In this document: positions 1-6,578 of the stretch, one piece after another
How the letters are laid out: every line of letters begins with the position of its first letter
Numbering within the stretch: the stretch's first letter is position 1
Origin: CAYSPU01 sp964432995
GTDB taxonomy: Bacteria; Verrucomicrobiota; Verrucomicrobiia; Limisphaerales; JAHDYP01
Reading direction: 5' to 3'
DNA length: 6,658 nt
Assembly (NCBI GenBank): GCA_964432995.1
Contig: CAYSPU010000299.1
Location: forward strand, 1 to 6,658
Translations under genes and position numbers: made by a program
The notes under the pieces: generated by a model
What the model was told of the DNA's origin: nothing
Seen by the model: only the letters and a program-made list of their open reading frames with translations
Databases searched by the model: none

Positions 1-632
1 GGATCAAGCCGGCTCAGAGGATCATCCCCGAGACCGTTTTGCCCTCTCCCGAAACCAAGCTGCGGATCCTGAAGCTGACCATCGAACGCCTGACGGGCGC
101 GGGCTTTGTCTACATTGGCATGGACCATTTCGCCCGGGCCGACGACGAACTGGCGACAGCCCAACGCCAGAAGACCCTCCAACGGAATTTCCAGGGCTAC
201 AGCACCCGCGGCGGCGCCGACATCTACGCCTTCGGCATGTCCTCCATCTCCCAGACGGAGGATGCCTACTGGCAAAACCGCAAGGAACTCTCCGCGTATT
301 ACGCGGCGCTGGACGCCGGCCGCCTCCCCGTCGCCCGCGGCTACCTGCTGACCCCCGACGACCGGATTCGCCGCGTGACGATCCTGCGCCTCATGTGCGA
401 TCTCGCCCTCGACTACGCCCACATGACGCGGCTCCTGGGGGTGCCGTTCAGCGACTACTTCGCGCCGGAACTCGCTTCTTTGGGGGATCTCGCCGAGGAC
501 GGCTTGATCGTCCGGGACCCCCGCGGGCTGACGGTGACCGACCGGGGGCGCCTCTTCATCCGCAACGTCGCCATGCGGTTTGACGCCCACTTGGCCAGGG
601 AAAGGGAACAGCGCTATTCGCGAACCGTCTGA
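1..632 (+). CDS. hemN: Oxygen-independent coproporphyrinogen III dehydrogenase, 3' part (left-truncated)
   Basis: This is the C-terminal 209 residues of HemN, the radical-SAM enzyme that decarboxylates two propionates of coproporphyrinogen III to vinyls, giving protoporphyrinogen IX in the cytoplasm without oxygen. The frame is open from base 3 to the left edge, so the TTG at 39 is not a start. The radical-SAM CX3CX2C core lies outside the window; E. coli HemN has about 457 residues, so under half is visible. The family is recognised from GMDHFARADDELA, the NFQGYSTRGG stretch, TPDDRIRR, and the closing DGLIV / TVTDRGRLFIRNVAMRFD block, each with a close counterpart in E. coli HemN as I recall it. 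That C-terminal domain separates true HemN from the haem chaperone HemW. The stop is TGA at 630-632; the next haem gene begins 10 bases on, so the two are probably one transcript. Confidence 0.95.
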   Translation, partial: IKPAQRIIPETVLPSPETKLRILKLTIERLTGAGFVYIGMDHFARADDELATAQRQKTLQRNFQGYSTRGGADIYAFGMSSISQTEDAYWQNRKELSAYYAALDAGRLPVARGYLLTPDDRIRRVTILRLMCDLALDYAHMTRLLGVPFSDYFAPELASLGDLAEDGLIVRDPRGLTVTDRGRLFIRNVAMRFDAHLAREREQRYSRTV

Positions 633-642
633 TCGACACGCC

Positions 643-2058
643 GTGCACACTTCGGACATCCAGTCCGTGGCCGTCGTCGGGGCAGGGATCACCGGCCTCA
701 CCGCGGCTTTTCGTCTCCGTCAGCACGACCTCCCCGTGACGGTCTACGAAGCGACCCCCCGCACCGGCGGCGTCATTCAGTCGATCCAGCAAGATGGTTA
801 CCTCGCCGAGTTCGGACCCAACACCATCCTGGAGACTTCACCTGCCATCTTCTCCCTGGTGAAGGACCTCGGACTCGAGCAGCGGCGGCTCTACTCGGAT
901 CCCGCTGCGGACAAACGCTTCATCGTCCGCCGCGGTCAGCCCATCAACCTGCCCACGTCGCCGGCTGGCTTCTTCCGCACCCCGCTGTTCTCGGTTTCGG
1001 CCAAGTTCCGATTGCTCGCGGAACCGTTCATCCGCCGCGCCCCGCCGGACGCCGAGGAAAGCCTCGCCGAATTCGTCCTCCGTCGCATCGGACGCGAGTT
1101 CCTGGAATACGCCATCAACCCGTTTGTGGCCGGCGTTTACGCCGGGGACCCGGCGCGTCTTTCCGTCCGCCAGGCCTTCCCCAAGCTGCACGCCCTCGAA
1201 CAACGTTACGGATCGCTGATCCGCGGACAGATCCTCGGCGCCCGCGAACGCAAGCGCCGGGCGGAAGTCTCCAAGCAGAACGCCCCCAAGTTCTCGTTCG
1301 TCGACGGTCTCCAGGAGTTGATCCTCACCCTCGAGCAACGTCTCCGGGACGCGCTCCGCCTGCGAACGACGGTCACTGCCCTGCGTCAGGAGGCGGCGGG
1401 TTGGCGCGTGACGACGACCGACGCCGACGGGCGGTGCGGAGAACAGGTCCACAGCGCCGTCCTGCTCGCGGTGCCCGCCTACCGCATCGCCGCACTCCCC
1501 CTGCGGACCCCGACTCCCTGCGACCTGTCGCCGCTCGGGGAGATCGTCTATCCCCCCGTAACCAGCGTCGTGCTCGGCTTCCGCCGCGAGGACGTCGAGC
1601 ATCCGCTCGACGGCTTCGGCATGTTGATTCCCCAGATCGAGGGATTTCGCATTCTGGGGACCATTTTCTCTTCGTCGCTCTTCCCGCGCCGCGCTCCGGC
1701 CGGCCATGTCACGCTTACCAGTTACGTCGGCGGCACCCGCGCCCCGGAATTGGCGAATCTGCCCGGAGCGGAAGTCGTCCAGATCACCGTCGACGATCTG
1801 CGCCGGATCCTGGGGGTGCGCGGGAAGCCGACCTTTCAGCACCACGTCCTGTATCCACAGGCGATCCCGCAATACGAGGTGGGCTACGGGCGGTTTCGCG
1901 ATCGGATGGCCGAAACCGAAGCGAAGGCCCCCGGCCTGTTCCTGGGCGGCCATTACCGCGACGGGATCTCGCTGGGCGATTCCATCGTCGCCGGCAGCCG
2001 CGTCGCCGAGCGCATCCGCGCCTTCGTGGCGCCGCCGGCCAGCATCACGAACCCATGA
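643..2058 (+). CDS. hemY: Protoporphyrinogen oxidase, HemY-type FAD flavoprotein
   Basis: Predicted 471-residue FAD enzyme (also labelled hemG in many annotations) that oxidises protoporphyrinogen IX to protoporphyrin IX, the step after HemN. The N-terminal Rossmann motif VVGAGITGL has glycines 13, 15 and 18, followed by E36 at the end of the second strand and RTGG at 40-43. The middle has the PKFSFVDGLQEL stretch typical of PPOX, and the C-terminal FAD motif GLFLGGHYRDGISLGDSI begins at residue 431. Length fits the family (about 450-480). I chose GTG 643 because it lies just after the hemN stop and puts the dinucleotide motif near residue 13. An in-frame TTG at 580 would add 21 residues and overlap hemN by 53 bases. 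No clear Shine-Dalgarno precedes GTG 643, so the start is the least certain part. A coproporphyrinogen oxidase (CgoX) role is less likely because hemN sits next to it. Confidence 0.93.
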   Translation: MHTSDIQSVAVVGAGITGLTAAFRLRQHDLPVTVYEATPRTGGVIQSIQQDGYLAEFGPNTILETSPAIFSLVKDLGLEQRRLYSDPAADKRFIVRRGQPINLPTSPAGFFRTPLFSVSAKFRLLAEPFIRRAPPDAEESLAEFVLRRIGREFLEYAINPFVAGVYAGDPARLSVRQAFPKLHALEQRYGSLIRGQILGARERKRRAEVSKQNAPKFSFVDGLQELILTLEQRLRDALRLRTTVTALRQEAAGWRVTTTDADGRCGEQVHSAVLLAVPAYRIAALPLRTPTPCDLSPLGEIVYPPVTSVVLGFRREDVEHPLDGFGMLIPQIEGFRILGTIFSSSLFPRRAPAGHVTLTSYVGGTRAPELANLPGAEVVQITVDDLRRILGVRGKPTFQHHVLYPQAIPQYEVGYGRFRDRMAETEAKAPGLFLGGHYRDGISLGDSIVAGSRVAERIRAFVAPPASITNP

Positions 2059-2360
2059 ACCGCGATGTGCAAGGGCGGATGGGCCTGACCTGCCGGAACT
2101 CGCCACACGTGCGCCGACTGACGTCGTCGTCGGCGTGGTTACCCCGAGAACTCACACCCCTACCCCGGTCTTTGCCGCCACCTTCGTCAGCACACTCGGC
2201 GATGCTTGACAAAGGTAGTGATGAAGGTCCCGACAAAGTCCAAATCGATCCGGAGTCCGTTTGCATGCGAAGTGGCATCCCAGAATGGAAAGGGGGATTC
2301 ATGGAAAGCCTGGACGCCAGACGAAGTGGCGTGTGTTGGGACCATGAACCTGACCGAATT

Positions 2361-2420
2361 CCCCTCACCCGGCTACGCCACCCTCTCCCCCTCGGAGGGG
2401 GAGAGGGACGGGGTGCGGGG
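2361..2420. repeat. Nested palindromic (REP-like) intergenic element
   Basis: A perfect inner hairpin lies at 2381-2407: the 12-base arm CCCTCTCCCCCT pairs with AGGGGGAGAGGG around a CGG loop. It sits inside a second pair of arms, CCCCTCACCC (2361-2370) and GGGTGCGGGG (2411-2420), complementary except at one position. A small GGC-TAC-GCC hairpin (2371-2379) lies between outer and inner left arms, so the whole could fold as a branched cruciform. No run of T follows, so it is not a classic intrinsic terminator. CCCTCACCC...CCCTCTCCC...GGGAGAGGG elements of this style are scattered between genes in many GC-rich bacteria and resemble REP/MITE-type repeats. That this one is dispersed in its genome is an inference from the style. 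Confidence 0.8.
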
Positions 2421-2481
2421 GCCAGAACCACGCACAGTTTCACGGAGAAGCCGGCGGGACAACGCCTCGCGACGCGGTGTC

Positions 2482-2487
2482 GAGGAG
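2482..2487 (+). promoter_or_regulatory. Ribosome binding site that fixes the hemH start
   Basis: GAGGAG lies 7 bases before ATG 2495. This favours ATG 2495 over the upstream in-frame GTG at 2477, which has no comparable site and would add six residues not typical of the family. Confidence 0.7.
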
Positions 2488-2494
2488 CCATGCC

Positions 2495-3562
2495 ATGAGC
2501 CAACCGGGCGCACTGCTCGTCAATCTCGGGTCGCCGGACTCGCCTTCGACGGCGGACGTGCGCCGGTTCCTCCGGGAGTTTCTGATGGACCCCCGGGTGT
2601 TGGACCTGCCGTGGCCGGTGCGGTTCTTCGTCGTCCACGGTTTGATCCTTCCGCGTCGGTCCGCCGCCTCCGCCGAGGCCTACCGCTCCATTTGGCTTCC
2701 GGAAGGCTCCCCGCTGATTGTCCATGGCCGCCGGCTTCTGTCCGGTCTCCGGGCGCGCGTCGATTGCCCGGTGGAACTTGCCATGCGCTACCAGAATCCG
2801 TCCATCCACTCGGCGCTGCGGCGTCTCGCCGCCCAGGGCGTGGACGATCTCCTGCTGATCCCCCTGTTCCCGCACTACGCGATGTCGAGCTTCGAGACGG
2901 CGGTCGACCGGGTGCGGCGTGTTCGGTCCCGCGTTGCTCCGCAGATGCGGCTGACGGTGCATCCGCCGTACGGCAACCATCCGGAATACCTGACGGCGCT
3001 CACGGCCAGCGCGGCCAGCCATCTTCACCGGGAACACGACCATCTCCTCTTCAGCTTCCATGGGATCCCCGAACGCCATCTCCGGAAGTCCGATCCCACC
3101 CGCCGCCATTGTCTGAGCCGCGCGGACTGCTGCTGGGTTCCCAGCGAGGCCCACGCGACCTGTTACCGCGCCCAGTGTTACCAGACCATGAGCGCGTTCG
3201 TCGCGCGGACCGGCACCACCCGCTACTCCATCTCCTTTCAGTCCCGGGTTGGAAACCAACCCTGGCTCACCCCGTACACCGACCTCGAACTCGTCCGGCT
3301 CGCCCGCGCCGGTGTCCGCAGACTCCTGGTCCTCTGCCCCGCCTTCGTTGCCGACTGCCTCGAAACGCTCGAGGAAATCGGCATCCGGGGGCGCGCGCGG
3401 TTCCGGGAGGCGGGCGGCGAAACGCTGGAGCTGATCCCGTGCCTGAACGACCATCCGCTCTGGATCACCGCGCTGCAGAAAATGATCGACCGCTTCTGCC
3501 GCGGCCCCGTCGGCGATGGTCCCAAAGCCTCCTCACCCGGAACCGCCAACCAGGCAACCTGA
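2495..3562 (+). CDS. hemH: Ferrochelatase, probable internal [2Fe-2S] class
   Basis: Predicted 355-residue ferrochelatase, which inserts Fe2+ into protoporphyrin IX to give protohaem, the last step after HemN and HemY. The opening ALLVNLGSPDSPS, then FLREFLMDPRVLDLPW, LPEGSPLIVHGRR, LFPHYAMSSFETA, FSFHGIPERHL (with the expected metal-site H189), FQSRVGNQPWLTPYTD and PAFVADCLETLEEI (with the active-site acid E290) follow the family order. Between HGIPERHL and FQSRVG lies a cysteine cluster: C206, C212, C213, C223, C228 (C-x5-CC-x9-C-x4-C). This fits the bacterial ferrochelatases with an internal [2Fe-2S] cluster rather than the C-terminal cluster of the animal enzyme. There is no hydrophobic C-terminal anchor, so it is probably soluble or peripheral. 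The start is set by GAGGAG 7 bases upstream. The gene is separated from hemY by an unusual palindrome-bearing gap, while usp follows after 22 bases. Confidence 0.95.
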   Translation: MSQPGALLVNLGSPDSPSTADVRRFLREFLMDPRVLDLPWPVRFFVVHGLILPRRSAASAEAYRSIWLPEGSPLIVHGRRLLSGLRARVDCPVELAMRYQNPSIHSALRRLAAQGVDDLLLIPLFPHYAMSSFETAVDRVRRVRSRVAPQMRLTVHPPYGNHPEYLTALTASAASHLHREHDHLLFSFHGIPERHLRKSDPTRRHCLSRADCCWVPSEAHATCYRAQCYQTMSAFVARTGTTRYSISFQSRVGNQPWLTPYTDLELVRLARAGVRRLLVLCPAFVADCLETLEEIGIRGRARFREAGGETLELIPCLNDHPLWITALQKMIDRFCRGPVGDGPKASSPGTANQAT

Positions 3563-3584
3563 GTTGACCCAAACCACCCACACC

Positions 3585-4424
3585 ATGAACCATCTCGAAC
3601 TCCAACGCATCTTCCACCCTTCGGATTTCACCGCCGGGGACGAGGGCGCTTTCGCGCACGCCCTCAAAGTGGCGCTCGCCGCCCGCGCGGAACTCAACCT
3701 CCTGCACGCCAACCCGGACACCAGCGATGTCGACTGGGACGATTTCCCCAGCGTGCGCCAAACCCTCGAGAAATGGGGACTCCTCGCGCCCGGTGGCACG
3801 AAGGAAGACGTCCGCCGCCTGGGTCTCGACGTCCATAAGGTCAAACGCGCGGGCGACGATCCCGTCCGAACCATCCTTCGCTACCTGCGCGGGCGCGAGA
3901 TCGATCTCATCGTGCTCGCCACCCATCAGCGCCGCGGACTCTCCCGCTGGATGAACCGCTCGATTGCCGAGCCCATTGCCCGCGAGTCCCGCGCCATGAC
4001 CCTCTTCGTGCCGCGCCGCGTCGTCGGCTTCGTTTCTCTCGACACCGGCGCGCTCCACCTCGAGCACATCGTGGTTCCCGTCGACCGCATTCCCGACCCC
4101 CAGCGGGCCGTCGACGCCGCCGCTCTCTTCGGAGGAGTGCTGGGTTGCGCCAAACTGCAGATCACCCTGCTCCATGTCGGCTCCGAGAGCGAAGCGCCCA
4201 CGATCGATCCTCCCGATCATCCCGGATGGGAAATCGACACCCTCAACACCTCCGGGAACGTCGTCGAAGAAATCCTGCGGGTCAGCGAAGAGCGCGACGC
4301 GGATCTCATCGCCATGTCCACCCAGGGGCGGGATGGTTTCCTGGATGCGTTCCGCGGCAGCACTACCGAGCAGGTGTTGCGGGAGGCGCACTGTCCCGTG
4401 CTGGCCATTCCCGCCACCGCCTAA
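3585..4424 (+). CDS. Universal stress protein with two UspA domains
   Basis: Predicted 279-residue cytoplasmic protein made of two UspA folds. Domain 1 (about residues 6-140) opens with RIFHPSDFT and ends with ATHQRRGLSRWMNRS; domain 2 (about 158-277) opens with HIVVPVD and ends with STQGRDGFLDAFRGSTTEQVL then CPVLAIP. In domain 2 the ATP-loop spacing of G248, nine residues, then G258-S259 is kept. In domain 1 the matching positions are Q115 and R125, so its nucleotide loop looks degenerate. USPs bind ATP or AMP and help cells through stress; the specific role cannot be read here. ATG 3585 puts the first strand at the usual place; an in-frame TTG at 3564 is an alternative, and neither has a clear Shine-Dalgarno. 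The 22-base gap after hemH suggests shared transcription, linking it loosely to haem or redox stress (inference). Confidence 0.9.
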   Translation: MNHLELQRIFHPSDFTAGDEGAFAHALKVALAARAELNLLHANPDTSDVDWDDFPSVRQTLEKWGLLAPGGTKEDVRRLGLDVHKVKRAGDDPVRTILRYLRGREIDLIVLATHQRRGLSRWMNRSIAEPIARESRAMTLFVPRRVVGFVSLDTGALHLEHIVVPVDRIPDPQRAVDAAALFGGVLGCAKLQITLLHVGSESEAPTIDPPDHPGWEIDTLNTSGNVVEEILRVSEERDADLIAMSTQGRDGFLDAFRGSTTEQVLREAHCPVLAIPATA

Positions 4425-4480
4425 CCCAGGAATCGCACACTGGAGCCGGGACCTTGGATTCGCTCACTCGTCCTGAGACC

Positions 4481-5116
4481 ATGCGCGCCGCCGCTCTGTG
4501 GGCGGCGGGATCCACCCTGGCGGCCTTTCCGCGCCTGGCCGGCTGGGCCGAACGCCCCAAGGCGCTCTGGTTCCTGGTGGTTGTTCTGGCCCTGAGCAGT
4601 TTCGTTCTCTGGGCGTTTGTGTTCGCCTGGCTGCCCCAGATGCAGCCTCATCGCCGGCTGCCTTTCCCGCGTCGCCCCGCCGATTGGATGCTCGCCACCG
4701 CCGTCGGCCTCGTCGGTGCCGGCTTCCTGGCCGGGTGTATCGACCCCGAACTGCGACGGCTGATGCCGGAGGATTACCCGGCCTCGCTGAAGGCCTGGAT
4801 CGCCAGCACCCTCTTCACCCTGGGTTTTGTCCAGCTCTTCCTCTGCTTCGCCCCGTTTGCGTTCTTCTTGCGGCTGCTCCGGCGCCCCCGATGGGCGGCG
4901 GTGGGGACGATCGGTTTCAGCGCCTTCCTGCTCCTGCGCCAGTTGGACCTCACGCCCGCACCGTTGGCGCCGCTGTTCATCGCCTTGCTGATGGCCGCCC
5001 GCCTCCTGATCGCGTGCGTGTCGTTGCTGCTCCTGTGGCGCGGCGGGCCCGTTCTCGTCTGGTGGATCGCTCTGCTGCTGCAGGCACGGCTCCTGCCCCT
5101 GGTGATCGGCCAATGA
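4481..5116 (+). CDS. Polytopic membrane protein of unknown function, possibly a degenerate CPBP-like protein
   Basis: Predicted 211-residue, very hydrophobic protein with about six membrane segments, near residues 28-51, 68-87, 104-130, 138-152, 162-185 and 190-209. Short basic stretches (HRRLPFPRR at 57-65, RLLRRPR at 131-137) separate them. I do not recognise a family with certainty. The second half runs like a CPBP (CAAX protease/bacteriocin-processing) domain: AP, hydrophobic, R131, a basic patch, a helix, a tryptophan-rich last helix. The expected EExxxR glutamates, the FxxxH histidine (R153 here) and the final HxxxN are absent, so it would not be an active protease. ATG 4481 was chosen; TTG 4454, in frame with GGAG 8 bases upstream, is possible and would add nine residues. 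It starts 56 bases after usp and ends 73 bases before the next gene. Confidence 0.75.
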   Translation: MRAAALWAAGSTLAAFPRLAGWAERPKALWFLVVVLALSSFVLWAFVFAWLPQMQPHRRLPFPRRPADWMLATAVGLVGAGFLAGCIDPELRRLMPEDYPASLKAWIASTLFTLGFVQLFLCFAPFAFFLRLLRRPRWAAVGTIGFSAFLLLRQLDLTPAPLAPLFIALLMAARLLIACVSLLLLWRGGPVLVWWIALLLQARLLPLVIGQ

Positions 5117-5177
5117 GCCTGGCAATGTCGCTCCCTGCAGAAAGCTTGTCCTTTACCGCGCGAAGTGGAACCATGCC

Positions 5178-5183
5178 GGAGGA
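5178..5183 (+). promoter_or_regulatory. Strong ribosome binding site for the REC-MBL gene
   Basis: GGAGGA lies 6 bases before ATG 5190, the best Shine-Dalgarno in the window. It decides for ATG 5190 over the TTG at 5184, which directly abuts the site. Confidence 0.8.
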
Positions 5184-5189
5184 TTGCCA

Positions 5190-6560
5190 ATGAAGTCGGT
5201 GCTGCTCATCGACAGTGACGCGGATCTGCGGAAGCAGGTCTACCGGTGGCTGCTCAGCAGCGGCTGGCGGGTTCTCGAAGCCGCCGACGGCGAAGAAGGC
5301 ATCGCCTACGCCCTCCAGCACCAGCCGGATTTCATCGTCTGCGACCTCACCCTTCCCAAGGTGAACGGGTTTCAGGTCTGCCGCAGCGTTCGGGGCTACC
5401 GCAACCGTTTCCGGCAGCAGCCCATCATCATCGCCACCAGCAGCAGCGCCTACGCCGACGACCGCTACAACGCCCTCGAAGCCGGCGCCGACCGTTACCT
5501 CGTCAAGCCCTACACCGACAGCCTACTCTTCGCCGTCCTCGAAGGCCGCCCCACTCACCAAACCGAAGTCAAAGTCGCCCCCGCCAGCCCGGGGGTCGCC
5601 CGCGCTTCCGCTTCCCCGCTGCCCGACAGCGAACCTCCCTTCCTCCGCTTCTGGGGCGTGCGGGGGTCCATCCCGACCCCCGGTCCCGGCACCGTCGTCT
5701 ACGGCGGCAACACCACCTGCGTCGAACTCCGCGCCGATGGCGAGATCATCATTCTCGACGCCGGCAGCGGCATCCGCGGGTTGGGACTCGCCCTCGCCCG
5801 GGAATTCCAGGACCAACCCTTCAACGTCAGCATCCTGATCACCCACACCCACTGGGATCATATCCAGGGATTCCCCTTCTTCGTTCCGGCCTACAACCCG
5901 CACAACAAGGTGCGGATCCTCGGCTACGAAGGCGCCCGCCGCGGCCTCCTGACCACCCTCTCCGCCCAGATGGAAAGCCCCTACTTCCCCGTCTCCCTCC
6001 GGGAAATGACCAGCAACATCGACGTCCGCGAACTCCGCGAATCCGAGTTCCGCATCGGCCGCGTCCTCGTGAAGTCCACCTTCGCCAACCACCCCGGCCT
6101 CTGCCGCGGCTACCGCCTCTTCACCAGCGCCGGTTCCGTCTCCTTCTTCCCCGACCACGAGCCTTTCCAACGCATGCACTCGCAGGTCGCCCGGTCCGAA
6201 CAACAACGCATCGAAACCCTCCGCCACGCCAGCCAGAAGGACCTCGAGTTCACCCAGTTCCTGGATGAGACCGACGTCCTCATCATCGATTCCCAATACG
6301 ACGACACCGAATACCACCGGCGCGTCGGCTGGGGCCACGGCTGCGTCGATGACGCCGTCGCCCTCGCCATGTTCGCCAGTGTCCGACAGCTCTTCCTGTT
6401 TCATCACGACCCCGATCACGACGACGCCCAAATCTCCCACATGCTCACTTGGGCTCGGGAACTGGTCAAAATGCACGGGGAATCCCTCCAAATCGACGCC
6501 GCCCGCGAAGGTCTTAAGTACGTCCTCCAACCGGCCCCCAAGGGTGAGAACGCGGGTTGA
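5190..6560 (+). CDS. Response-regulator receiver fused to MBL-fold metallohydrolase
   Basis: Predicted 456-residue two-domain cytoplasmic protein. Residues 1-120 are a CheY-like receiver: acidic pocket D8-S9-D10, phosphoacceptor D52 in VCDLTLPKVNG, T83/S84, and K106-P107. A proline/alanine/serine-rich linker (about 122-147) leads to a metallo-beta-lactamase fold (about 148-445) opening with RFWGVRGSIPTPGPGT and YGGNTTCVE. Metal-site motifs are THTHWDH (H219, H221, D223, H224), NHPG (H301), PDHE (D322), GWGHG (H383) and HHDPDHDD (H405-D412). The order fits the RNase Z/PhnP-like branch (Lactamase_B_2 type), whose members cut phosphodiesters; the substrate here is unknown. Phosphorylation of D52 presumably controls the hydrolase. 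No histidine kinase is in the window, so the partner lies elsewhere. The metal site looks complete, so it is probably active. ATG 5190 is backed by GGAGGA. Confidence 0.92.
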   Translation: MKSVLLIDSDADLRKQVYRWLLSSGWRVLEAADGEEGIAYALQHQPDFIVCDLTLPKVNGFQVCRSVRGYRNRFRQQPIIIATSSSAYADDRYNALEAGADRYLVKPYTDSLLFAVLEGRPTHQTEVKVAPASPGVARASASPLPDSEPPFLRFWGVRGSIPTPGPGTVVYGGNTTCVELRADGEIIILDAGSGIRGLGLALAREFQDQPFNVSILITHTHWDHIQGFPFFVPAYNPHNKVRILGYEGARRGLLTTLSAQMESPYFPVSLREMTSNIDVRELRESEFRIGRVLVKSTFANHPGLCRGYRLFTSAGSVSFFPDHEPFQRMHSQVARSEQQRIETLRHASQKDLEFTQFLDETDVLIIDSQYDDTEYHRRVGWGHGCVDDAVALAMFASVRQLFLFHHDPDHDDAQISHMLTWARELVKMHGESLQIDAAREGLKYVLQPAPKGENAG

Positions 6561-6578
6561 GCACGGGCCGGTTTGCCG

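Larger units (their letters stand above)
2059..2494. other. 436-base gap between hemY and hemH
   Basis: No recognisable gene fills this stretch. It splits three otherwise consecutive haem genes that are elsewhere spaced tightly, so it is likely regulatory, an insertion of repeat DNA, or both. It holds the nested palindromic element at 2361-2420 and the hemH ribosome site at 2482-2487. About 2200-2350 looks less GC-rich than its surroundings. A TTGACA at 2206-2211 looks like a -35 box, but no convincing -10 hexamer lies 16-18 bases downstream. A 65-codon frame (2301-2498) with a purine-rich leader crosses the palindrome and stops on the hemH start. I saw no tRNA, riboswitch fold or T-tract terminator. 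Confidence 0.7.

Noticed and set aside
39..632. TTG 39 as the start of a short 197-residue protein
   Set aside because: The frame is open to the left edge and the residues before TTG 39 continue the HemN family sequence, so it is a truncated hemN.
838..2106. Long reverse-strand open frame (422 codons) opposite the HemY gene
   Set aside because: It mirrors a convincing flavoprotein gene, has a low-complexity R/G/E/D-rich translation with no recognisable motif, and is the usual by-product of GC-rich codon use.
2206..2240. TTGACA as a sigma-70 promoter for hemH
   Set aside because: No TATAAT-like hexamer at 16-18 bases; the positions there read CCCGAC or similar, so a promoter cannot be supported from sequence alone.
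2381..2420. Rho-independent terminator after hemY
   Set aside because: The hairpin is strong, but it is followed by a G-rich stretch rather than a T run and lies over 300 bases past the hemY stop.
1401..2498. Forward open frame of 365 codons overlapping HemY in another frame
   Set aside because: Arginine/proline-rich shadow of HemY that happens to stay open through the gap; only its tail from ATG 2301 has any independent merit and is discussed separately.
2045..3454. Reverse-strand open frame of 469 codons spanning the hemY-hemH gap and hemH
   Set aside because: It covers the gap but is mostly antisense to hemH; the translation is charged low-complexity sequence with no family resemblance.
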